A stretch of DNA of 10,768 bases, taken from NCBI RefSeq assembly GCF_000375485.1, contig NZ_AQXE01000001.1, positions 208,857-219,624 of the forward strand, given 5' to 3'. Made by a program: the position numbers and the translations under genes. The first letter of the stretch is position 1. Each line of letters starts with the position of its first letter. Of the stretch, positions 1 to 6,147 are shown one piece after another. A model generated the notes under the pieces. That model did no database searches and was not told where the DNA came from. It saw only the letters and a list, made by a program, of their open reading frames with translations. The stretch comes from Desulfovibrio oxyclinae DSM 11498 (GTDB taxonomy: Bacteria > Desulfobacterota > Desulfovibrionia > Desulfovibrionales > Desulfovibrionaceae).

Positions 1-2
1 CC

Positions 3-2144
3 GTCAAGAGCAAGGTTAAGCTGGATTCCGGCAGTCCGCTACGTAGCGGAGGTGTCAAAACTTTTTTGGGAAAAGTGCTCACCGTTATTCGAAACGATTG
101 TCCCGAAGCGGCAAAAGCCGACTTCTCCGTTGTGGACGCGGACGGCGAAGCTTCCCTCGGGAATTACGTAGCTGAATCTTCATCCAACTGGAAAGTGGTG
201 AAGGGAGGTGCGCCCGTTATCGCATCCGCGTCGAGCGAGAAATTTTCCAAAACTGTTCGGAAGGACTCCGCCTTACCCAAAGGGCCGGTGAAGGCCACGT
301 ACCTGGGGCTGGTTTCCGGCGTTTTGCAAGGTTCTGCCTCTACTGTGGATAGTGATGACTTCGTGAAAGATTATATCGTAATGGAGCATTACCAAGAGTT
401 TCGCAGGATACGCAAAAATGAAATCGGAATCGCCAAAATGATGGATAAGTATCGGGAGGAAGCCCGGGAATTCTATCATGCTGCGGCGCCAGAATATATT
501 GAACTCAGGATTGACGGAAAACTTGGCAAGTACGACGTCAAAAAAGAGGCATTCGAATTCTCTCCCATCAACAAGGATGCAGGATACGTGCTGGATCGGC
601 CCAGCAAGTGGTGGAATCATCGCATGGGGGAAGCTTTCCCCAAGAAAATCGGAATAAATGTTTTTGGTGGAGAAGCCATAAGCCGTATGGGCATGGCCGA
701 AAGCAGGGCTGAGAAGCTTCTGAAGCGACTTAGATACCGAAGAGTGGATATCGTTGCCGTGGTCAAAGTCGTTAGCCATGACACCTACCCCGGGACTTCC
801 CTGCCGAAATATCGAACCCAGTTGCATTCTCTCAAAGTTCTGGAAAACGGCGGCAAAAAGGTGGTTTACGAGTACCCGGCCTCTTGGGTCGGGGCCAAGG
901 TCGCCAAACTCCGTGAAGAGAAGCGCCGTGCACAGCGGGAGCGTCAGAAGCGACTTGAGACGGAACGGCGTCGTAAAGAAGCTGAAGAGGCCGCGAGACA
1001 GGAACGTATTGAACGTGGCGTTGAGCCGATTGCGGCCAGTTGGGATGTGGTGAAGGCTCATTACGATAAACTTCGCTCCGGAAAGAATGATTCTTACATG
1101 GTTAACGGAGTGGATACCCGGCGACCTCTGCTAATTGCTTCCGAGTCGGAATACATGGGTGAAACCGTCATTTTCGGTGACGGGCTTATCCCGGAACTGC
1201 TCAGGGATAAAGAAATCGCCTATGTGGTCACATCGGATGAAGGGGATGAAAGGATCAAGCTCAAGATTCAGAACTGGCGTGAATTCAGGGAAAAGAGTGT
1301 TCCTGAAGCCATTCAGTCCGATTTGAGGGCGTTGCTGAAAGAATACCCAAATGCCTTCACAAAGATGGGGGCAAATGCGTTGTATAAAGCCAAGGCAAGA
1401 CTTCTTCTGAGTTCCGTCGGGTACGGAGATGATCCGTGGAAAGGTGGAAAGACCCTTGTTCTGCATGTCGATTCGGCCAAGTACGAAGCCAAATTAAGAC
1501 GGTCCAGCGCTAAAGAGTATTGTCAATGGGAAGTAAAGGCCGAAGAGCCAAAAAAACCGTACATCCAGAAAAGGGATCGGCGAACTGCGAGGCAGCTTGA
1601 CCTCGCCGGGCTACATGGCGGCATGGAACTCGAAGAAGTGGAGGATGTTCTGGAAGAGCGCTTCGGCATCAAGGCGGAATTCGACGAACAGACCAAGCTG
1701 TTGGAGTCCACCTCGCCAATCTCCCTTTCTGAATATAACTCCTTTGGAGACGCCCTCCCGCCGGGAAGGCGTTACTTCAAAGGTCGTTTCGTGAAGACCG
1801 GCGAGTCCTTGATGGGCCTTGGTGGGCCGGTCTATTCCCTCAAACAAGCCATGCTGCGCCAGACTGCGACCAAAGAGGAAAAGGAAGCCATAGTCGATGG
1901 GCTCATCAAAAAGTTCGGCGAGCCTGACCTGCGAATGGTCAAGGGCGGCGTTCTAGTCTTCAATTGGGGCGAACGGATTACGGATGACCGCTCGAAAATG
2001 CCTTCCGGCAAGAATATCAGCCGTCCTGTTTCTGCCTTGGAAGCGCAGATACATCAGTCGATGCGGGGTGTTGTCACCACGCTTATTCTGACCGACGAGC
2101 TGTATCTGAAAAAAACCAAGGTCGAAACGCAGACCATATATTGA
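3..2144 (+). CDS. Large uncharacterised, probably exported multidomain protein (5' end outside window)
   Basis: I do not recognise a named function. The reading frame is open from the left edge (first full codon at 3). A TTG at 66 is a possible start, but codons before it (about 24-65) encode residues that align with an extracytoplasmic domain of the next gene's product, so translation very probably begins upstream of the window. Numbering from the TTG: residues 1-45 are the rest of that small domain (DCP-x-A-x-K, then ADGE). Residues about 100-275 form a globular region including IDGKLGKYDVKKEAF, which loosely recalls DUF4852-type proteins (unchecked). Residues 277-318 are a highly charged E/R/K-rich helix or coiled coil. 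Residues 320-500 are unrecognised. Residues 511-535 (LAGLHGGMELEEVEDVLEERF) look like a GM-LEEVE helical module. A C-terminal domain contains GLGGPVYSLKQAM and IKKFGEPD. A strong hairpin follows the stop by 6 nt. It probably belongs with the downstream gene. Coding potential is certain; function is unknown. Confidence 0.85.
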   Translation, partial: VKSKVKLDSGSPLRSGGVKTFLGKVLTVIRNDCPEAAKADFSVVDADGEASLGNYVAESSSNWKVVKGGAPVIASASSEKFSKTVRKDSALPKGPVKATYLGLVSGVLQGSASTVDSDDFVKDYIVMEHYQEFRRIRKNEIGIAKMMDKYREEAREFYHAAAPEYIELRIDGKLGKYDVKKEAFEFSPINKDAGYVLDRPSKWWNHRMGEAFPKKIGINVFGGEAISRMGMAESRAEKLLKRLRYRRVDIVAVVKVVSHDTYPGTSLPKYRTQLHSLKVLENGGKKVVYEYPASWVGAKVAKLREEKRRAQRERQKRLETERRRKEAEEAARQERIERGVEPIAASWDVVKAHYDKLRSGKNDSYMVNGVDTRRPLLIASESEYMGETVIFGDGLIPELLRDKEIAYVVTSDEGDERIKLKIQNWREFREKSVPEAIQSDLRALLKEYPNAFTKMGANALYKAKARLLLSSVGYGDDPWKGGKTLVLHVDSAKYEAKLRRSSAKEYCQWEVKAEEPKKPYIQKRDRRTARQLDLAGLHGGMELEEVEDVLEERFGIKAEFDEQTKLLESTSPISLSEYNSFGDALPPGRRYFKGRFVKTGESLMGLGGPVYSLKQAMLRQTATKEEKEAIVDGLIKKFGEPDLRMVKGGVLVFNWGERITDDRSKMPSGKNISRPVSALEAQIHQSMRGVVTTLILTDELYLKKTKVETQTIY

Positions 2145-2150
2145 TGACAT

Positions 2151-2187
2151 GGGGCGCTTCTCTTTCGGGAGGAGCGCCCCTTTCATT
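2151..2187 (+). terminator. Strong hairpin with short T-tract between the two left genes
   Basis: The 12-bp stem pairs 2151-2162 (GGGGCGCTTCTC) with 2169-2180 (GAGGAGCGCCCC). It has one T-G wobble and a 6-nt loop, TTTCGG. The sequence TTTCATT follows. It begins 6 nt after the stop of the first gene, where a rho-independent terminator is expected. The T-run is short, and the next gene's start codon is only 18 nt beyond the stem, so partial read-through, attenuation or an mRNA-stabilising role are alternatives. Confidence 0.65.
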
Positions 2188-2198
2188 GTGGGGGAAAC

Positions 2199-3665
2199 AT
2201 GCGGTGGTCATTGATGGTACTGGGGGCGGCGGCGTTTTTTCTTGTCTCGTTTGCGTATGGGACACCGCCGGAGAAAATCGCCTACTCCAAAACGTATGGA
2301 GCCGACGTTTATGTCATGGACCACGGCAAGAACTGGTGTGACTCGAACATTTCTACAATCGCCAGAATGAGGCCTGGAAGCGTCTTGGGCGATCACGCTC
2401 TGGATGCCTTTTACAAGATGATAGGCATTATTCTTCAGGATGAATGCCCCAAGGCGCAAAAGACTGGCTTCTTGGTTCTTGGCGCGGACGGGGAGTACTT
2501 TTTTGCCGGAGAATGCACACGGGATGACGGCTGGACTCCTGCTCGAACCGGCTTTGGCGTGTCCGAAGGCATTACCTTGATGCGATATCACACGACGATA
2601 TTTGTGGATGCTATGACCGCTCGACTTTTTCCCGGTTCGTATGCCAACCGTTTAGAATGGTTAGGTATTGGTGGTTTTGTTGTCGTGTTTTTCGCAGCCG
2701 TTTTATTTCTTTGCAGGAAAAAGGAACAGCTTTCGACCTTGCAGGACCATGAAAGTGAACCTGAATCGAATCAGGTTGAAGAGGTCGCGCCTTATGAATC
2801 TGTCACCGTTGAAGACGGCGGCATGGAATCACCGAAACCGAAACTTGTGGCCTCTACTGTTTTTGCCGAAAGCTATGAAGCGGCTCTGGAAGGAAAACTC
2901 AGCGAGGCCCCGAAGGAACGCGCAGGAGATTACGGGGAAGCATTGGTCTTATCCAAAGTAATGCAAGCGGGCGGGGGCATCGTTTACTGGGGGCTTGGCC
3001 TGAGCAATCGCGGTAGGAAATGCGAGGTTGATATTCTTATAGTCGCCCCTCATGGGCTGCTTCATGTGGAGGTGAAGAACCTTCGCGGCGTCTGGAAAGT
3101 GCTGAGTGAGTATGACGAGCAGGGACGGGTGTGCAGTTCCTGCTGGACGCGTGATGGGGATGGCGATCTAACGATGAGAAGCCCGGTGGAGCAGGCCAAT
3201 CGAGCACGCACCATTCTGGCCGAAACTGTCAGAAATCTCACCGACTTCTATATTCCGATTCATAGCGTGGTGGTCGCGGCTCACGGCGAGTTCAGCCTGA
3301 GCTGTGCGCAGGATGACGGAGTGAAAGTTATGAGCCTTTCCGAATTTGCCGAATTCTACAAGGAGTATGCGCACGGTTCCATCGCTCAACTCAGTGCGGC
3401 GCGACGGGGACTTTTCGCTTCACTGGTAGAGCATGTGGCCGGATATGGGCAGCGGCCCGCATTTTTTGATCTGGAACTATTCGAGGAAGGGGCGAGGCAA
3501 GTGCCGGATCAGCCCATGTCCATGGAGACGTATGAGAACTACCTTTTCACGAAATTGTCCGAATATTGGAGCCTGAAGACCAGAATCCCGAAGCAGGACG
3601 GAATCTGGTTCGGCAACAAGCAGGATATGGCTCCCGCCTCTGTCAAGAACGGTACTCAAGATTAA
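2199..3665 (+). CDS. Membrane-anchored NERD-domain (nuclease-related) protein with extracytoplasmic domain
   Basis: The 488-aa product has a predicted layout of signal peptide (residues 1-20), extracytoplasmic domain (about 21-150), one transmembrane helix (about 155-172), positive RKK at 173-175, acidic linker (about 180-235), then a cytoplasmic NERD domain (about 240-390). The NERD assignment rests on GDYGEALV (E247), EVDILIV (D278), LLHVEVKN (E291, K293) and PVEQANRA (Q332). These are the E, D, ExK and Q positions of this PD-(D/E)xK-like family, so a nuclease active site appears intact. The extracytoplasmic part has Cys47, Cys83 and Cys106 and a segment (GSVL..., DECP-A-K, ADGE) matching the N-terminal remnant of the upstream protein. 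The start has GGGGGA 4 nt upstream. Tandem TAA TAG stops end it, 10 nt from the convergent modC stop. NERD proteins are thought to act on nucleic acids; substrate and role here are unknown. Confidence 0.88.
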   Translation: MRWSLMVLGAAAFFLVSFAYGTPPEKIAYSKTYGADVYVMDHGKNWCDSNISTIARMRPGSVLGDHALDAFYKMIGIILQDECPKAQKTGFLVLGADGEYFFAGECTRDDGWTPARTGFGVSEGITLMRYHTTIFVDAMTARLFPGSYANRLEWLGIGGFVVVFFAAVLFLCRKKEQLSTLQDHESEPESNQVEEVAPYESVTVEDGGMESPKPKLVASTVFAESYEAALEGKLSEAPKERAGDYGEALVLSKVMQAGGGIVYWGLGLSNRGRKCEVDILIVAPHGLLHVEVKNLRGVWKVLSEYDEQGRVCSSCWTRDGDGDLTMRSPVEQANRARTILAETVRNLTDFYIPIHSVVVAAHGEFSLSCAQDDGVKVMSLSEFAEFYKEYAHGSIAQLSAARRGLFASLVEHVAGYGQRPAFFDLELFEEGARQVPDQPMSMETYENYLFTKLSEYWSLKTRIPKQDGIWFGNKQDMAPASVKNGTQD

Positions 3666-3675
3666 TAGCGTCTGC

Positions 3676-4419
3676 CTATTCGTACGCCTCCTGCGCGCGT
3701 TGCCTGAGCATTTCCCCGAGATCGACATCCTTGTTGGCATAGGTTTGGGCCGAGATGACCTCGCGGACGCTGCCGTTTCGATAGAGGGCAATGGATTCTG
3801 CGAAAGATTCCACGTCCTCGCAGTCGTGGGTGACCATGACCATGGGGGTGTCGAATGCATCGAGAACTCGGCAGAGTTCCTTGCGCATACGCAGGCGAAG
3901 CGGCTGGTCAAGAGCGGAGAAGGGTTCGTCAAGGAGCAGCAGCCCCGGCGAGGTGGCCAGTGCGCGGGCCAGGGCGGCGCGTTGCTGTTGACCGCCCGAA
4001 AGCGCGGAAGGCTTCTGTCCAGCCACGTTTTCCAGGCCGAAGGCCTCCACCAGTTCCGAAATGCGGTTTTGCTGCTGGCGGGTTGGGCGTCTGAACAGAG
4101 GTGCCAGTCCGAAGCCGATGTTCTCACGTACGGTCAGGTGCGGGAACAGGGCGTAATCCTGAAAAACATAGCCCAGATGTCGTTTCCTTGCGGGAATGTT
4201 GGTCCCGCGCTTGGAATTGAAAAGCGTCCTGCCGTTGCAGCGGATATGACCTTCATCGGGGCTGAGAATTCCGGCGATGGCCTTGAGGGTAAGGGTCTTT
4301 CCCGAACCGGAAGGACCGAAGAGCACCAGTGAGCGCGCTTCGGTGGAAAACCGCGAGCGGAGGGTGAACTCGTCACCCCCGCAACGCAGGCGTTTGGTTA
4401 TATCAATGTCGAACTGCAT
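3676..4419 (-). CDS. modC: Molybdate/tungstate ABC transporter ATP-binding protein, TOBE-less
   Basis: This is the cytoplasmic ATPase that powers oxyanion import through ModB. In 247 residues it shows a complete ABC nucleotide-binding domain: Walker A GPSGSGKT (35-42), Q-loop FQD (Q87), signature LSGGQQQR (140-147), Walker B LLLDEP (161-166) and switch His in VTHD (H198). E. coli ModC is about 350 residues because of a C-terminal TOBE/molbindin domain; that domain is absent here, and the protein ends soon after the ABC fold. It is the last gene of the modB-modA-modC operon, starting 11 nt after the modA stop with only a weak AGG-type ribosome binding site. Molybdate rather than another anion is inferred from the adjacent ModA. 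Feedback through TOBE cannot occur, so regulation is probably transcriptional. Confidence 0.93.
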   Translation of the reverse strand: MQFDIDITKRLRCGGDEFTLRSRFSTEARSLVLFGPSGSGKTLTLKAIAGILSPDEGHIRCNGRTLFNSKRGTNIPARKRHLGYVFQDYALFPHLTVRENIGFGLAPLFRRPTRQQQNRISELVEAFGLENVAGQKPSALSGGQQQRAALARALATSPGLLLLDEPFSALDQPLRLRMRKELCRVLDAFDTPMVMVTHDCEDVESFAESIALYRNGSVREVISAQTYANKDVDLGEMLRQRAQEAYE

Positions 4420-4430
4420 GGCTACCTGCC

Positions 4431-5192
4431 TTACGGAGCCTTGAAACCCCGGGCTTCCAGCAATGCGCGGCCTTCACCGCCAAGCACGAAGGCAACGAAT
4501 TTTCGTGCCGCTTCATCGGATGCCGAATCAAGGACCACGGCTACGGGGTAGGTCACGGGATTCTCCAGCGGCACTTCGGCAACGATGCTGACGTCCTTGC
4601 CCGCCTTGACCGCGTCCGTGCGGTAGACGAAACCGCAGTCGATCTCCCCGCGCACGAGATAGTCCAGCACCTGTCTCACGGACTCGCCGAAGATCATCTT
4701 GGGCGAGAGGTGATCATAGAGGTCTGCTCCGACAAGAGCGCCCTTGGCGTACTGCCCGGCGGGGACGGTTTCCGGTGTGCCGATGCCGATGCTTTTGACG
4801 CTCCGTTTCGTGAGGTCATCGAGCGATGAGACTGACGCGGGGTTGTCCGAGGGCACGGCAAGAACGAGGGCGTTTCGTGCGAACACCGCTACATCGTCTT
4901 CCGCGACAAAGCGGTTCTGCACGGCCTTGTTCATCCATTTCGGGTTGGCCGAGGCATAAACATCAGCCGGAGCACCTTGCTCGATCTGTCTGTAGAGCGC
5001 GCCGGACGAGGCAAAGTTCATGATGACATCCACCTCGGGGTGCGCTTTCTCGAAGGCCGGTTCCATGTCGCTGAAGGCATCGGTGAGGCTGGCTGCGGCG
5101 GAAACGATCAGTTCACGGGCCTGAGCGGTGCCGGGGGCCGAGGTCCACAGGACAAGCGCGACAAGCAATGTGGCGAGGGCGGTGCGTTTCAT
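4431..5192 (-). CDS. modA: Periplasmic molybdate/tungstate-binding protein
   Basis: This solute-binding protein captures molybdate or tungstate in the periplasm and delivers it to ModB. The 253-aa product begins with a Sec signal peptide (hydrophobic residues about 5-19, likely cleavage after AQA at residue 25). The mature N-terminus carries the ModA family oxyanion-binding segment SAAASLTD (31-38). Further family features are FASSGALYRQIEQGAPADV, GIGTPETVPAGQYA and the C-terminal FVLGGEGRALLEARGF. A clear ribosome binding site (AAGGAG, at 5201-5206) lies 8 nt before ATG. The gap to the modB stop is 15 nt, so the two genes are surely co-transcribed. Whether the site prefers Mo or W cannot be read from sequence. 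Both metals are used by Desulfovibrio formate dehydrogenases, one of which is encoded downstream. Confidence 0.95.
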   Translation of the reverse strand: MKRTALATLLVALVLWTSAPGTAQARELIVSAAASLTDAFSDMEPAFEKAHPEVDVIMNFASSGALYRQIEQGAPADVYASANPKWMNKAVQNRFVAEDDVAVFARNALVLAVPSDNPASVSSLDDLTKRSVKSIGIGTPETVPAGQYAKGALVGADLYDHLSPKMIFGESVRQVLDYLVRGEIDCGFVYRTDAVKAGKDVSIVAEVPLENPVTYPVAVVLDSASDEAARKFVAFVLGGEGRALLEARGFKAP

Positions 5193-5207
5193 GGTTTGAT
5201 CTCCTTT

Positions 5208-5903
5208 TTATTGTCTGAACTTCGGTTGCAGCAGCTTGCCGGTGATCACCAGAATGACCACGCACACGATGCTGATGATGAGCACGAGCGTATTGGCGAG
5301 CGCGTCATTGCCCGCCTGAACCGCGGAGTAGACCGCGAGTGAGAGGGTTTGCGTTCGACCGGGGAGGTTGCCGGCGATCATGAGCGTGGCACCGAACTCG
5401 CCCATGGCGCGTGCAAAGGCGAGCATCCCGCCGGAGATGATTCCCCGGAAGGCCAGCGGCAGGGAAACCCGGAGAAAGACCGAAAGTTCGTTCTGGCCGA
5501 GAGTTCGGGCCGCGTCTTCGTATCGGGAGCCGACACCTTCCAGTGCGGCGCGGGCTGATTTGAAGACCAGCGGGAAAGCCACGACGGTGGCAGCAATGGT
5601 TGCTCCCTGCCATGTGAACATCAGGCTGATACCGAAGCTGTCCTGAAGCCACTGGCCGATGAAACCTCGACGGCCCACCAGCACCAGAATGTAATAGCCG
5701 AGCACCGTGGGCGGCATGACGAGTGGCAGCGTGCACAGGGCGTCAAGCAGGTCGCGGCCCGGGAAAGGCCTGCGCGTCAGCAGGAAAGCGGCCGCCACGC
5801 CGAGGACCAGCGAAAAGACCACAGCCAGTCCCGACACTTTGAGGGTAAGCAGAAAAGGTGTGATAAATGCCGGGGAGGTCAGGTCTATCCAGATGAAATC
5901 CAT
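5208..5903 (-). CDS. modB: Molybdate/tungstate ABC transporter permease
   Basis: This inner-membrane channel subunit (231 aa) pairs with the ModC ATPase and receives anion from ModA. It is strongly hydrophobic, with about five to six transmembrane helices (around residues 15-42, 52-77, 95-116, 150-175, 200-222). The cytoplasmic coupling (EAA) loop reads YEDAARTLG at 128-136, followed by the usual RVSLPLAFRGI and ending with RAMGEFGATLMIAG, typical of ModB. An in-frame stop lies just upstream of ATG, so the start is constrained, yet no good Shine-Dalgarno sequence is visible. It is the first gene of the operon, which has the order B-A-C rather than the common A-B-C. Two inverted repeats upstream are probable regulator sites. 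Confidence 0.94.
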   Translation of the reverse strand: MDFIWIDLTSPAFITPFLLTLKVSGLAVVFSLVLGVAAAFLLTRRPFPGRDLLDALCTLPLVMPPTVLGYYILVLVGRRGFIGQWLQDSFGISLMFTWQGATIAATVVAFPLVFKSARAALEGVGSRYEDAARTLGQNELSVFLRVSLPLAFRGIISGGMLAFARAMGEFGATLMIAGNLPGRTQTLSLAVYSAVQAGNDALANTLVLIISIVCVVILVITGKLLQPKFRQ

Positions 5904-5969
5904 GTGTCAGCCAGTCAGTTTTCTTGGTTTCGTCCCTGCCATGCGAGGACGCTTTTTGAAGTCTCGGTC

Positions 5970-5995
5970 TTAATCCCTATGGCTCGGAGGATTAA
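5970..5995. promoter_or_regulatory. 26-bp inverted repeat over the predicted modB core promoter
   Basis: Perfect 7-bp arms TTAATCC (5970-5976) and GGATTAA (5989-5995) are separated by 12 nt. The repeat covers the spacer and most of the -10 of the modB promoter proposed at 5974-6002, the geometry expected of a repressor operator. The binding protein is unknown. Confidence 0.45.
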
Positions 5996-6002
5996 TTCGC
6001 AA
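5974..6002 (-). promoter_or_regulatory. Candidate modBAC promoter
   Basis: Read on the minus strand, TTGCGA (5997-6002) is a plausible -35. After a 17-nt spacer, TAGGGA (5974-5979) is a poor -10. Such weakness fits a promoter that needs an activator. The 30-bp inverted repeat lies 2 nt upstream of the -35, where an activator would bind. This is inference from spacing only. Confidence 0.3.
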
Positions 6003-6004
6003 GC

Positions 6005-6034
6005 CGGTCACGCGAACGGGTATATCCGTGACCG
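6005..6034. promoter_or_regulatory. 30-bp inverted repeat in the modB-gapN divergent region, candidate activator site
   Basis: Perfect 8-bp arms CGGTCACG (6005-6012) and CGTGACCG (6027-6034) flank 14 nt. A second nested pair, ACGG (6016-6019) and CCGT (6026-6029), lies inside. It sits 2 nt upstream of the proposed modB -35. A 30-bp motif bound by the TunR activator of mod genes has been reported for sulfate-reducing deltaproteobacteria. The length and position fit, but I cannot confirm the consensus from memory. Confidence 0.5.
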
Positions 6035-6055
6035 AACCGTGGAAGGTCTCACGAA

Positions 6056-6084
6056 TTGACATGAGCGCCCGATGGACCTATCCC
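6056..6084 (+). promoter_or_regulatory. Candidate gapN promoter
   Basis: A perfect -35 TTGACA (6056-6061), a 17-nt spacer and TATCCC (6079-6084, half match to TATAAT) precede the chosen gapN ATG at 6148 by about 60 nt. It lies inside the longer reading frame that would start at 6028, which supports the later start. Confidence 0.42.
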
Positions 6085-6147
6085 TTTGGGCTTCTCCGGA
6101 AGCGAAACCCGTCCGAAGATTCCACCTGCACCGATTCGGAGCCGTTC

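Noticed and set aside
66..68. TTG as the true start of the first gene
   Set aside because: The frame is open to the window edge, residues encoded before it align with the neighbouring protein's domain, and the GGAGG upstream is 13 nt away, which is too far.
273..1061. 262-codon open frame on the minus strand
   Set aside because: It lies antisense within the first gene, shows no recognisable domain or ribosome binding site, and its composition mirrors the real gene.
3477..4127. 216-codon minus-strand frame and the 210-codon plus-strand frame over modC
   Set aside because: Both overlap modC, whose ABC motifs are complete; they are shadow frames rich in Arg, Ser and Pro or in Gly.
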